A DNA stretch of 64,000 bases from Bacillus sp. FJAT-27225 (GTDB taxonomy: Bacteria > Bacillota > Bacilli > Bacillales > Cytobacillaceae), in the NCBI RefSeq assembly GCF_001685025.1, contig NZ_MAYU01000025.1, forward strand, positions 1 through 64,000, given 5' to 3'. The translations under genes and the position numbers were made by a program. The stretch's first letter is position 1; every line of letters starts with the position of its first letter. Below, piece by piece: positions 18,106 through 27,320 of the stretch. The notes beneath the pieces are model-generated. The model was not told the origin of the DNA. It ran no database searches and was given only the letters and a program-made list of their open reading frames with translations.

Positions 18106-19102
18106 CTCAACTTTGCTGAAAGTAACAAACCTAAAGAAAACATTTGTGAAAAAATCGGGGAACATTTTTAATAGAAAGATAACAAATGTATATGCTGTCA
18201 ATGATGTCAATTTCGAAATAAATAAGGGGGAAACCATTGGCATCATCGGTGAAAGTGGATGCGGAAAAACCACAACCGCCCGGATGGTTATGAGACTCAT
18301 GAAGGAAACAAATGGGGAGGTCTGGTTTGACGGAGTCGACCTTTGTAAACTCACTGATGCCGAAATGAAAAAGGTCCGTAAAAAAATGCAATTAATTTTC
18401 CAAGACCCATATGATACGCTGAATCCCGGAATGACAATACTGGATATTTTAATGGAACCCCTTAACGCCCATGAAAAACAGCTTTCACAAAAGGAAAAAT
18501 TCGAAAGGGTAAAAGAGGCAATTGAGTCTATCGAGCTTAAGCCAGCTGAAGATTATATGTACCGTTATCCCCATCAATTAAGCGGGGGACAAAGGCAGCG
18601 GATTGCAATTGCAAGAGCGGTTATTTTGAGGCCATTGTTCATAGCAGCTGATGAGCCGACTTCAATGCTCGATGTCTCTGTTCGGGCGGGCATATTGAAC
18701 CTTCTCCTCGACCTAAAAGAAAAAATGGGCCTTACGATGATGCTGATCACGCATGATCTCTCGACAGCGAGTTATATGTGTGATCGGATTGCGGTCATGT
18801 ACCAGGGCAGAATTGTAGAGGTCGGGCCTACAAAAAAGATTATTCAATCGCCCACTCACCCTTATACAAAAGCGCTCGTTTCAGTGGTTAAAGATCTCAA
18901 TTACTTTATCCAGAATCGTGATCAGCTGATTTACGATGGTGAAGTCGATGCCACCCAAGATGGCGTAGGCTGCCCGTTTGTAAAAAGGTGCCCGATGCAA
19001 GAGAGCATATGTCATACGAAAAGCCCTAAAATTGAAAACCTTGGTGATAGCCATGCAGTGGCATGCCATTGCCATTCGAATAGATTAGAAAAAACATCCT
19101 GA
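18098..19102 (+). CDS. Opp/Dpp-type ABC ATPase (DppF-like)
   Basis: The second ATPase of the importer, 334 residues from ATG 18098, which has GAGGAGGAG upstream and overlaps the previous stop. Walker A is GESGCGKTT, the signature SGGQRQRIA, Walker B FIAADEPTSMLD. The C-terminal oligopeptide-binding extension has a cysteine cluster (GCPFVKRCPMQESIC). Together with the four genes before it, it completes a five-part importer. Confidence 0.93.
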   Translation: MGNSTLLKVTNLKKTFVKKSGNIFNRKITNVYAVNDVNFEINKGETIGIIGESGCGKTTTARMVMRLMKETNGEVWFDGVDLCKLTDAEMKKVRKKMQLIFQDPYDTLNPGMTILDILMEPLNAHEKQLSQKEKFERVKEAIESIELKPAEDYMYRYPHQLSGGQRQRIAIARAVILRPLFIAADEPTSMLDVSVRAGILNLLLDLKEKMGLTMMLITHDLSTASYMCDRIAVMYQGRIVEVGPTKKIIQSPTHPYTKALVSVVKDLNYFIQNRDQLIYDGEVDATQDGVGCPFVKRCPMQESICHTKSPKIENLGDSHAVACHCHSNRLEKTS

Positions 19103-19115
19103 AAGGGAGAATTTT

Positions 19116-19754
19116 ATGGAGTCTGAAAAGAAAATTAAAATTGCAGTGAATGGCGGGATCGGTTTTGGCGCAAAGCTGACAGCAAAACAGCTCCTTGTCC
19201 TTGCTAAATACTTGCAGGAGGACGAGGAACTGGAACTGACAGTTTTTCAACAGCTATATATTGATATTCCTGAGGGTGAAAAAGACCGAATTGTACAGGA
19301 ATTTGAAGATGCGGGACTAAGCTGTTTTCCGGTCGGACCCTATGTGAAAAGCCTTAGAACATGTAATTTTTGCAAGGGAGCTGTAGAAGAAGGCATGCCT
19401 GTTGCAATTGAGCTCAACAAGCGGATTGCCGGAACGCCGGTGCCCTTCACGTTAAGGCCAGCGTATACCGGTTGTCCTATCGGTTGCGGGGAACCTTTGG
19501 TGAATGATATTGGCGTGATGAAGGTGAATCATCATTATAATCTCTATGTAGGCGGAAAAACAAAAGGCGCTGATGCAGAAGCTGGCAGCTTATTTAAAGA
19601 AAAATTAACTCCGGATGAGCTTTATACAGCAGTGGATGACATTCTCCGCGTCTACAATGCTATGGGGAAAAAGAGGGAGCCTTTTCATAAGTTCCTTAAG
19701 CGGATTGGAGGAAAAGATGAGCTATACAGATTAACACAGGAAAGGATTTCCTAA
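19116..19754 (+). CDS. Siroheme nitrite/sulfite reductase-like domain protein
   Basis: A 212-residue protein resembling half of a nitrite/sulfite reductase. The first part (about 5-65) is the ferredoxin-like half-domain. It is followed by TCNFCKG and TGCPIGCGEP, matching the paired cysteine motifs that bind a [4Fe-4S] cluster coupled to siroheme. Full assimilatory reductases are more than twice this length, so it is a short stand-alone member, perhaps a redox or siroheme-binding accessory. GAAAGGGAG lies before the ATG. Thirteen bases separate it from the importer ATPase gene and 16 from the CsoR-like gene, so it is probably in the same transcript. The physiological role is unknown. Confidence 0.75.
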   Translation: MESEKKIKIAVNGGIGFGAKLTAKQLLVLAKYLQEDEELELTVFQQLYIDIPEGEKDRIVQEFEDAGLSCFPVGPYVKSLRTCNFCKGAVEEGMPVAIELNKRIAGTPVPFTLRPAYTGCPIGCGEPLVNDIGVMKVNHHYNLYVGGKTKGADAEAGSLFKEKLTPDELYTAVDDILRVYNAMGKKREPFHKFLKRIGGKDELYRLTQERIS

Positions 19755-19770
19755 AACAGGAGGAAAAGGG

Positions 19771-20268
19771 GTGGAGAATCTGGCATTGGAAAAAGATATT
19801 GGCAAATCTGCTGGTGCTGACGATTTGGGTTTGGGGGCTTCTTTGCCTGTTTCGGAGCGAGGAGAGAATTCTTCCGGTTTGGCAACTGCTGAGGTTATCC
19901 CGGTTTTGAAAACCGATACTACGTCTTCAACATTGGAATTAGCTTCGGAATTATTTTTGGAACAAGACGATTGCTGTTCTGATAGCAAACGGAGAAGCCA
20001 CCATTCGCAAAAGGTAAAGAAAAACCTTGAGTCGAGGCTGAATCGGATTGAAGGGCAGATCCGAGGCGTAAAAAAAATGATTGCAAATGACACGTACTGT
20101 GATGATGTTATTGCCCAAATTTCCGCCATCCAATCAGCAATGAATAGTGTCGCAAGTATTCTTTTGGAAGGCCACTTAAAACACTGTGTGGTGGAGCGCA
20201 TCCATCAAGGGGATTCAGAAGTCATTGATGAAGTAATGGTTACTATTCAAAAATTAATGAAGAAATAG
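19771..20268 (+). CDS. CsoR-family metal-sensing repressor with N-terminal extension
   Basis: Residues about 78-165 form a complete CsoR/RcnR (DUF156) four-helix protein: RLNRIEGQIRGVKKMI, then Cys in DTYCDD, and GHLKHC with the His and Cys that complete the Cys-His-Cys copper(I) site of CsoR. The His argues against the persulfide sensor CstR. About 75 extra residues precede this core; they are acidic, Ser/Thr-rich, and contain ELFLEQDDCCSD with adjacent cysteines. The GTG start at 19771 follows AGGAGG by seven bases, so the extension is likely translated. It may control this operon or the MATE exporter downstream. Confidence 0.8.
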   Translation: MENLALEKDIGKSAGADDLGLGASLPVSERGENSSGLATAEVIPVLKTDTTSSTLELASELFLEQDDCCSDSKRRSHHSQKVKKNLESRLNRIEGQIRGVKKMIANDTYCDDVIAQISAIQSAMNSVASILLEGHLKHCVVERIHQGDSEVIDEVMVTIQKLMKK

Positions 20269-20295
20269 CAAGAGCTGGCTAGCGGAGGGATTGCT

Positions 20296-21654
20296 TTGGA
20301 GGAATTGGATGCAAGGAAAACGAATAAACAGAAGCTTGGGGTTATCCTTGCTTTAGCACTTCCCGCTATGATTGAGAATATTTTGCAGACAGTGGTTGGA
20401 TTTGTCGATACCTTGTTCGTCGCAAAAATAGGCTTAAATGAAGTAACTGCTGTAGGGGTAGCAAATGCCATACTTGCTGTTTATCTTGCAATCTTTATGG
20501 CGATAGGAGTTGGAACATCTTCCCTTATTTCGAGAAATATCGGAGCAGGTGAAATGGGAAGAGCAAAATCAATCGCCCGGCAATCAACAATTATTTCTAT
20601 AATAGCTGGAATTTTATTTGCAATCATTACTTTGTTATTTAGTGATCCGCTTCTTAGAATGATGGGGGCAACTGAGGAAGTACTAACAGACGGAAGGCTT
20701 TACTTGCAGATTGTAGGACTTTCTTCTGTCTTTATTGCACTTATGCTTACTTTTGGCAGCATCCTTAGAGCAGCTGGTGATACGAAAACGCCAATGAAGG
20801 TAAGCTTGTGGATTAATGTAGTCCATATCGCACTAGATTACATCCTTATTTTTGGATTGATTGGGCTGCCGGGTTTCGGCGTAGCGGGTGCAGCTTGGGC
20901 CACCGTCATTGTCAGGATCCTAGGAACTTTCGCTTTGTATTATTATATTAAAAAATCTTCGGTCTCCTTTTCAATGTTCGGAGGAGGATCGAAAGAAGAC
21001 ACAAGGTCAATTCTCTCCTTATCAACACCTGCAGCAATGGAACGATTAGTCATGCGCCTTGGCCAGGTGCTTTACTTTGGCCTTATTGTAAAAATCGGTT
21101 CAGATACATATGCAGCCCATACGATTGCAGGAAATATTGAGACGTTCTCTTATATGCCAGGCTATGGCCTGGCGGTCGCAGCCACAACCTTGGTAGGTCA
21201 ACATATCGGAGCAAAACGGTTTAGAGATGCCTATCAGTACGGTATTCTGACAACAGGGGTTGCTGTAGGGTTCATGTCCCTGATTGGCGTGGTGCTTTAC
21301 TTCCTATCACCGTGGTTCGCTACTTGGTTCACAAAAGACCAGAATGCAATCGATATGGTCGTAACTGCGCTGCGAATCGATGCTTTTGCCCAACCGGCAT
21401 TGGCAGTTGGGCTAGTGTTGGCTGGTGCCTTACAGGGCAGCGGTGACACCAAGAGTCCGATGTACAGCACGGCTATCGGAATGTGGGGCATCCGCGTTAT
21501 TGGGGTGTACATTCTCGGAATTCAATTGGGCATGGGTATAGCAGGTATATGGATTTCCATCGCTATCGATTTATATGTAAGAGGGGCCTATCTTTTTTAT
21601 AAGTTTAGAAAGGTAGTAGGTAAATTGAGCTTGACCAAATCTTCAATTCCTTGA
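20296..21654 (+). CDS. MATE family multidrug/drug-proton or sodium antiporter
   Basis: A 452-residue polytopic protein with about twelve spans arranged as two MatE repeats (about 20-180 and 240-410). Typical segments are the GFVDTLFVAKIG loop in span 1 and GSILRAAGDTKTPM (about 150-163), which recurs as GALQGSGDTKSPM in the second half. The family exports cationic drugs or metabolites in exchange for H+ or Na+. The TTG start at 20296 has GGAGGG upstream. It follows the CsoR-like gene closely and ends at a terminator, so it is the last gene of this transcription unit. Confidence 0.9.
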   Translation: MEELDARKTNKQKLGVILALALPAMIENILQTVVGFVDTLFVAKIGLNEVTAVGVANAILAVYLAIFMAIGVGTSSLISRNIGAGEMGRAKSIARQSTIISIIAGILFAIITLLFSDPLLRMMGATEEVLTDGRLYLQIVGLSSVFIALMLTFGSILRAAGDTKTPMKVSLWINVVHIALDYILIFGLIGLPGFGVAGAAWATVIVRILGTFALYYYIKKSSVSFSMFGGGSKEDTRSILSLSTPAAMERLVMRLGQVLYFGLIVKIGSDTYAAHTIAGNIETFSYMPGYGLAVAATTLVGQHIGAKRFRDAYQYGILTTGVAVGFMSLIGVVLYFLSPWFATWFTKDQNAIDMVVTALRIDAFAQPALAVGLVLAGALQGSGDTKSPMYSTAIGMWGIRVIGVYILGIQLGMGIAGIWISIAIDLYVRGAYLFYKFRKVVGKLSLTKSSIP

Positions 21655-22094
21655 GTAGGTGACCCTAAATTCCCACCTTCTATATAGAAGTGGATTCATT
21701 CGATACCTTTTTTTAATGATTAAGAACAAGCTGATTTTCCAAATGAAAACAGTTTGTTCTTTTTATATGGGATAATAATATCTGTTGATTACCATTCTAT
21801 AGTATTCATCATATGTGGGGCCACAGCATTGAGAATTTGACCGAAGTGATTCGCTTTATCCAAATATTTGCCTCAAAGTTTTACTACCTCCAATAAATCC
21901 ATAGCTGTGTACCAATCTTTATTTTTTTCATTTGGTAAAAAAAGTATATAAAACGGATGTAAAATGCATCTATTTTTGGTTAAAGTGTACATATTATTAC
22001 GAATTTTCGAATTTTATAATAAAGTAAACTACAAAATTATATGTATGGGCACTGAACAGGGACACTGTACGATTTTTGAAAGGAAGGTGTGAAT
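21655..22094. other. Intergenic region before the lysine-dehydrogenase-like gene
   Basis: Apart from the terminator at 21722-21766 and an AT-rich stretch with a TATAAT at 22015-22020, I see no gene or defined regulatory element. Confidence 0.4.
21722..21766 (+). terminator. Rho-independent terminator after the MATE gene
   Basis: AAGAACAAGCTG (21722-21733) pairs with CAGTTTGTTCTT (21750-21761), with one G-T wobble, followed by a T run. Confidence 0.8.
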
Positions 22095-23264
22095 ATGAAA
22101 GTTGCTGTATTAGGTTCTGGATTAATGGGGAAGGAAGCAGCGCGTGATTTAGTGCAAAGTGTTGGAGTAGATGCAGTTGGATTGGCAGATATTGATTTAG
22201 ATCGTGCCCAACAAGTATGCAACCAACTTCAGTCACCGAAATTAAAAGCGTATTCTGTTGATGCGGGCAACTATGAGGAATTAACTAATTTTATTAGCCA
22301 CTATGATGTTGTTGTAAATGCACTATTTTATACCTTTAATGAAAAGGTTGCGAAAGCAGCTATTGCAACAGGAGTAAGTTCTGTTGACCTTGGGGGACAT
22401 ATCGGCCAAATTACGGATCGCGTGTTGGAGCTGAAAGAAGAGGCGGTGGCAGCTCATTCGACCGTTATCCCAGATTTGGGTGTTGCCCCAGGTGCGATAA
22501 ATATTTTGGCGGGCTATGGAGCAAGCAAGCTCGATAAGGTCAAGTCCATTAAAATGTATGTTGGAGGGATTCCTGCAAGACCTGAACCTCCGCTTGAATA
22601 TAATCATGTTTTTTCAATGGAAGGATTATTTGATCATTATACCGATCCTTCATTAATCATTCGCAATGGAGTGAAGTTAGAAGTACCATCACTTTCAGAG
22701 GTAGAAAAAATCTACTTTGAGAAATTTGGTCCGCTGGAAGCCTTTCATACTTCAGGTGGAACCTCCACATTACCTTATTCATACCCAAATTTGGATGAAT
22801 TGGAGTATAAAACGATCCGCTTTCCAGGCCATGCTGAAAAATTCAAATTGCTTGTTGATCTTAACCTTACCCGTAATGATTACGAAGTGGAGATTAAAGG
22901 GCAGCAAGTGAAGCCAAGAGACGTCTTGTTAAAGGTTCTTGCCCCGATTGTGGACTTAAAAGACAAAGATGATGTGGTATTGCTTCGGGTAATCGTCTCA
23001 GGAGAAAAAAATGGTGTGAAAACGACGTACGAATATGAAATGACGACATTTAAAGATCGTACAAATAATGTGACAGCGATGGCACGCGCAACTGCAAACA
23101 CCATTTCCATCGTAGCTCAAATGATAGGCAATGGAACGATAGTCAAAAAAGGGGTCCATCCACCAGAGCTAATCGTTCCTGGGAAAGAATATATCGACGA
23201 AATGGCAAAGAGAAATATTATTATCACGGAAACAGAGAAACAGGATAACCTTATCAAAATTTAG
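22095..23264 (+). CDS. Saccharopine dehydrogenase family, L-lysine 6-dehydrogenase-like
   Basis: A 389-residue NAD(P)-dependent enzyme. The Rossmann motif is GSGLMG at the N-terminus (about 8-13), and the substrate domain includes [29 protein letters not shown] and RFPGHAEKF, all typical of Geobacillus-type lysine 6-dehydrogenase and relatives. Such enzymes oxidatively deaminate the lysine epsilon-amino group to give the semialdehyde that cyclises to piperideine-6-carboxylate. ATG 22095 has AAGGAAGG seven bases upstream; a GTG two codons earlier overlaps that site. It is monocistronic. The exact substrate could be another amino acid. Confidence 0.82.
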   Translation: MKVAVLGSGLMGKEAARDLVQSVGVDAVGLADIDLDRAQQVCNQLQSPKLKAYSVDAGNYEELTNFISHYDVVVNALFYTFNEKVAKAAIATGVSSVDLGGHIGQITDRVLELKEEAVAAHSTVIPDLGVAPGAINILAGYGASKLDKVKSIKMYVGGIPARPEPPLEYNHVFSMEGLFDHYTDPSLIIRNGVKLEVPSLSEVEKIYFEKFGPLEAFHTSGGTSTLPYSYPNLDELEYKTIRFPGHAEKFKLLVDLNLTRNDYEVEIKGQQVKPRDVLLKVLAPIVDLKDKDDVVLLRVIVSGEKNGVKTTYEYEMTTFKDRTNNVTAMARATANTISIVAQMIGNGTIVKKGVHPPELIVPGKEYIDEMAKRNIIITETEKQDNLIKI

Positions 23265-23443
23265 CTATTTGACTTCAACCCTCCAGTTGGGCAGTTGTGC
23301 GGAAATTTCCTTCCTCACTACTTTGAAGCTTAGCCCTACTAGGATAAAACGCAGTGTCTTACCTTAATTTATAGTGTTGCTTTACCCTCGAAAGCCTAGA
23401 GGCTGGACTGGAACAATTATCTTGTGCTATCTAGTGAAACTGC

Positions 23444-23507
23444 TGACCGCATAGTTCTTTGCGGTCTTTTCTCATTTACTACACATCCCCCGGTGAGGAT
23501 AGCTCGT
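23444..23507 (+). repeat. Intergenic repeat copy B with a terminator hairpin
   Basis: It matches 11328-11391. GACCGCA (23445-23451) pairs with TGCGGTC (23460-23466), then TTTTCTCATTT follows as in copy A. It lies 180 bases beyond the lysine-dehydrogenase-like gene. Confidence 0.55.
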
Positions 23508-23938
23508 TTTTATTTATGTTCGATAAATTTTAAAATACCCCGTCATTAACCCTTTTAAGCGTAGCCTTCGATCTACTTATACAAGTGATGGAAAGATAGA
23601 AAATGACGTAGAAACATTCCTGATACTTACCTCGCCTCACAAAATATTAGACACCCGAAAATCTTTCAACAAAATTTACAATAAAAGGACAAAAATCGAA
23701 ATAATTTATAATGAGATATTTCATATATTACTATATTTATATAGATTTATTGGTGATGGGCATGAAAATTTTTGTTAAACTATCGTTTAATTTTCCCTAT
23801 TAATACAGTATAAATAAGAATAAACATTAGATGGAAATAATGTATGATTAATTAGGTTTGTACAATCCTTACTTTTTTTAAATTTTTCTCTCAGAAATTA
23901 TAACAAAATATTTAGAAGATTATAAATATAATAGTTTT

Positions 23939-23954
23939 GTCCACCGTAGTGGAC
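23939..23954. promoter_or_regulatory. Short inverted repeat in the M14 carboxypeptidase leader
   Basis: GTCCAC-CGTA-GTGGAC is a perfect 6-bp inverted repeat between the AT-rich promoter region and the GGAGGTG ribosome binding site, so it could be an operator or leader hairpin. Confidence 0.4.
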
Positions 23955-23976
23955 TACTTTAGGAGGTGTTGGAGTT

Positions 23977-26367
23977 TTGAAAAAACCGAAAAAACTGATT
24001 CAGGGCTTCGTAATGGCAACTGCGCTGACCGGGTTGGGCTTTTCCGCGATTGCCCCAGGTTTTGCAGGGGCTGAGCGGGACAAGGGGGAAGCAATTCCTA
24101 AAGAGGAGTCAATCTCTATCGTCGAGCTTGAAGTGCCAGATAGAAAGGCGCTAGACAAACTGGAAGAACTAGGGGTTACTCTTGATCACGGAATTCATCA
24201 GCATGGGGATGGATATGAGGTTGAAGTGGTAGCAACACCATCACAGATTGCACTGTTAAAGAAGAATGGGATTCAGGTAAAGGACACGCTCTTAAGTGAA
24301 GGGCAGTTTAATCAGAATGTTGCAGAAAGAAATGAAGCTTTGCAGATTCAAGCAAGTGTTGCTGCAGCAGAGGACACGATAAAAGTCCTTAGGGGGAACC
24401 ATTACACAAACCAATCGGGTACTTTCCTTTATGTTGAGGCTAAATCTAGCGGAGGTACATCTGCTAGTACGGCACTTACTGCAAAGTGGGATGAAGGTGG
24501 ACAGGAAAAGACAGTAACTATGTCCAGGTTTGTTGACTATGGTGAGTATATGTACCACTGGTTTGAGGTTCCTGTCACAGCTGTACCCAAATCAGTTACT
24601 ATCACCAGTAACCAAGGTGGAACAGCAAGCACTGCTGTCACAGAGTGGCTGGGAGATAGAAAAGCAGGAAATCCGAAGAAACATTATGTAACGAATTTTG
24701 TTGACCACTATATGGATCCAACAGAGTTGTATGAAAGAGCTGAGCAGCTTGCCAAAGAATTTCCTGATTTAGTTGAGATTATCGAAATGCCTAATAAAAC
24801 AAACGGATATCGCCGTTTAGCTCAAGCAACAATGGGTGCTCTAACAACAAACGCTGTTGTCGTTTCTTCGAAAGCATGGGGACATGAGGGCGGAAACAAT
24901 ATTTCAGTTGAATTTGTAAATCCAGGAGTGGCAAGTGCACCTCTTACCGTAAAGGTTGACGGAAAGAAAATCACTGTCGAGTTAGCAACCAATGCGAGCG
25001 GGGCAGCAGTGAGTACTGCAAGGCAGGTTGTTGATGCATTGAATAAACAGGCAAGTAGTTTAGTGACCGCTACTACATACCGTGGTAATGCTGGTACTGG
25101 CGCAGTCACACCTGTTTCGGCAAAGCTATCAGATAACCTTAAAGCACCAGATAATATTTCCCGAGAACCGCAAACGGTCAAAGCAATCCGAATCGGAAAA
25201 CACCGTGATGGATCTAAACCAGGTGTACTTGGATATGCACAAGAACATGCGCGCGAGTGGGTAACGCCGCTAGTTACAATTGAAACAGCGGAACGTTTGC
25301 TAAGAAACTATGCCCATGACGGCGAAACGAAGCAGCTTGTCAACAATCTGGATATTTTCCTGGTACCTTCAGTGAATCCGGATGGGGGTCATTACAGCTT
25401 TTATGATTTCAATATGCAGCGGAGAAATATGACAAATCATTGCGGTCCGAATGAATCTGACCCTGCATATAGAAATGCGTGGGGAGTTGACTTAAACCGC
25501 AACCATTCAGTTGGTTCAGCCTATGATGGATTTGTTGGAGCTTCAACAACCAACTGTAGAAGTGACACTTATGCAGGACCTGCTGAGAATTCAGAGCCAG
25601 AAGCGAAAAACCTGGTTTGGTTAGCGGATCAAAATCCAAATATCAAGTTTGCAATGAATATACACAGCCATGGCGGATACTTTATGTGGTCACCTGGTGC
25701 TTATGACCCTAACCGTGTAACATTGCCTCGTCCTACTGCTGGCCAGGAAGCATTCTACTGGGCAGCATCAAATGAAATATTGACTGATATTAAAGAGCAC
25801 CGGGGAACAGTTATTAAGCCAAGCCGTACAGGCCCAATTCCTGATGTATTATATTCAGCCGCTGGCAATTCTGCTGACTACCTCTGGTATGAAAAAGGAA
25901 TTTACGCTTGGAATTTTGAAGTAGGTGCACAACTTTGGAATAAGGACACGAATAGATGGGTTTCAGTTGGCTTCCAGCCGCCATATGAAGAGGGACACGA
26001 GGAAGCAATGGAATTTGCCAACGGATTAATCGGATTGATTAAGGTTGCGTATAACCAATCTAAAGATAAGCAGCCGCCTTCAACAAAGGCCGTACCAGGA
26101 AACGGCAAGTACTCCGGCCCTGTAAATGTCGCATTTGAAACAAATGAAGCTGCGACCATCTATTATACTCTTGATGGAAGCAAGCCAACATTTGAATCAG
26201 CTCATATCCGCCTAGCCGGAACTCGCGAACCTGCCGAAGTCTTGAAGGTTGATAAGACAACAATAATCAACTGGTTTGCGGTGGACGCAGCAGGTAATAT
26301 CGAGAAAAACTATAATCCATTAACAAACTCAAAGAACTTCAATTCTGTGACTATTACAATCAAATAA
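23977..26367 (+). CDS. Secreted M14 zinc carboxypeptidase with inserted and C-terminal accessory domains
   Basis: A 796-residue exported enzyme. A signal peptide (about 1-31) is followed by an inhibitor-like propeptide region (about 45-125) and a beta-rich domain (about 130-225). The M14 catalytic fold begins near 240. Zinc ligands are in EHAREW (His424, Glu427) and NIHSHG (about 563), with SVNPDG and DLNRNHS between them; the general base is Glu648 in NFEVGA. A Gly/Ala/Val-rich block at about 295-395 splits the catalytic fold. Residues about 700-780 resemble a chitobiase-type C-terminal domain (YYTLDGSKPT). The start is TTG with GGAGGTG eight bases upstream. It is probably an extracellular protein or peptide scavenger. 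Confidence 0.9.
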   Translation: MKKPKKLIQGFVMATALTGLGFSAIAPGFAGAERDKGEAIPKEESISIVELEVPDRKALDKLEELGVTLDHGIHQHGDGYEVEVVATPSQIALLKKNGIQVKDTLLSEGQFNQNVAERNEALQIQASVAAAEDTIKVLRGNHYTNQSGTFLYVEAKSSGGTSASTALTAKWDEGGQEKTVTMSRFVDYGEYMYHWFEVPVTAVPKSVTITSNQGGTASTAVTEWLGDRKAGNPKKHYVTNFVDHYMDPTELYERAEQLAKEFPDLVEIIEMPNKTNGYRRLAQATMGALTTNAVVVSSKAWGHEGGNNISVEFVNPGVASAPLTVKVDGKKITVELATNASGAAVSTARQVVDALNKQASSLVTATTYRGNAGTGAVTPVSAKLSDNLKAPDNISREPQTVKAIRIGKHRDGSKPGVLGYAQEHAREWVTPLVTIETAERLLRNYAHDGETKQLVNNLDIFLVPSVNPDGGHYSFYDFNMQRRNMTNHCGPNESDPAYRNAWGVDLNRNHSVGSAYDGFVGASTTNCRSDTYAGPAENSEPEAKNLVWLADQNPNIKFAMNIHSHGGYFMWSPGAYDPNRVTLPRPTAGQEAFYWAASNEILTDIKEHRGTVIKPSRTGPIPDVLYSAAGNSADYLWYEKGIYAWNFEVGAQLWNKDTNRWVSVGFQPPYEEGHEEAMEFANGLIGLIKVAYNQSKDKQPPSTKAVPGNGKYSGPVNVAFETNEAATIYYTLDGSKPTFESAHIRLAGTREPAEVLKVDKTTIINWFAVDAAGNIEKNYNPLTNSKNFNSVTITIK

Positions 26368-26372
26368 AATAG

Positions 26373-26421
26373 ATAAGGGCCTTGTTAACTCCTATAAACT
26401 GGAGGATAACAAGGCCCTTAT
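26373..26421. terminator. Long bidirectional terminator hairpin
   Basis: ATAAGGGCCTTGTTA (26373-26387) pairs perfectly with TAACAAGGCCCTTAT (26407-26421), with an inner CTCC/GGAG pairing. It separates the M14 gene from the convergent ycsI gene. Confidence 0.85.
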
Positions 26422-26505
26422 TGTAGAAATTCCAGTGATAAAGAAAACACCCGGCGGGTCTTTTTCTTCATTCGACTGAAAGTAGCCGGTTTTCAAGTAC
26501 AAAAT

Positions 26506-27300
26506 CTAAAGTACACTAAACTGTTCATTTTTCAGGTCAGTTACAAACATATGGCCAGGGGCATGTGTAATCATAATCTCTGGTTTCATATGCATGGCAA
26601 CAGCTTGCGGAGTTACGCCACATGCCCAAAAGACCGGAATCTCTCCATCCTTTATCGTGACGCTGTCACCGAAATCTGGAGAATGGATATCCTCAATGCC
26701 GATGGCAGCCGGATTGCCGATATGAATAGGGGCTCCATGGACAGAAGGGAACCTGCTTGTGACCTGAATTGCTCGAATGGCATCCTTTTCGGTCATCGGT
26801 CGCATGCTGACAACCGTGGGGCCTTCAAATCTGCCCGCTTTTACGGTTGGAATGTTTGTCTTGTACATGGGAACATTCCGTCTTTCTTCCATATGGCGTA
26901 TTGGGATTCCATTTTTCAAAAGGGCTTCTTCAAACGTAAAGCTGCAACCGATTAGAAAACCGACCATATAATCATCCCATAGGGCTGATACGTCTGTTAA
27001 TTCTTCAGTAAAGACTCCATTTCGATAGACGCGGTATTTCGGTATATCGGTCCTCAAGTCAGCATCAGGAGCTGAAAGGGCTGGGACCCCGGATCCTGGC
27101 ATCGTGACATCGATGATGGGGCAAGGCTTCGGGTTCCTTTGGCAAAACAAGAGAAATTCAAACGCTAAATCCTTTGGAAGCACAGCCAGATTTGCCTGGA
27201 TATAACCGTGAGCTAAACCGGAAGTAGGTTTTACCCACTCGTTTGCACGGATTTTTTCGCGTATTGCTTGTGGGGCCATCATTCCTATTGTGCTTTGCAT
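26506..27300 (-). CDS. ycsI: DUF1445 family putative hydro-lyase YcsI
   Basis: A 264-residue cytoplasmic protein matching Bacillus YcsI of the D-glutamate cyclase-like/DUF1445 family across its length. Conserved stretches include [13 protein letters not shown] near the start, [10 protein letters not shown], and the late [12 protein letters not shown] and [11 protein letters not shown]. Related enzymes hydrate or cyclise glutamate-type substrates. It is the last gene of the 5-oxoprolinase operon, 20 bases after ycsG, which fits handling of D-glutamate or 5-oxoproline. The ATG at 27300 is preceded by a GAGGT ribosome binding site. Confidence 0.9.
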   Translation of the reverse strand: MQSTIGMMAPQAIREKIRANEWVKPTSGLAHGYIQANLAVLPKDLAFEFLLFCQRNPKPCPIIDVTMPGSGVPALSAPDADLRTDIPKYRVYRNGVFTEELTDVSALWDDYMVGFLIGCSFTFEEALLKNGIPIRHMEERRNVPMYKTNIPTVKAGRFEGPTVVSMRPMTEKDAIRAIQVTSRFPSVHGAPIHIGNPAAIGIEDIHSPDFGDSVTIKDGEIPVFWACGVTPQAVAMHMKPEIMITHAPGHMFVTDLKNEQFSVL

Positions 27301-27320
27301 AAAAGAACCTCGTTTCCTAC

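Larger units (their letters stand above)
23265..23976. other. Gene-free 0.7-kb region with repeat copy B
   Basis: No reading frame looks like a gene. It contains repeat copy B with its hairpin at 23444-23507 and a long AT-rich upstream region of the next gene, with TATAAT at 23927-23932 but no good -35 element. Confidence 0.5.
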
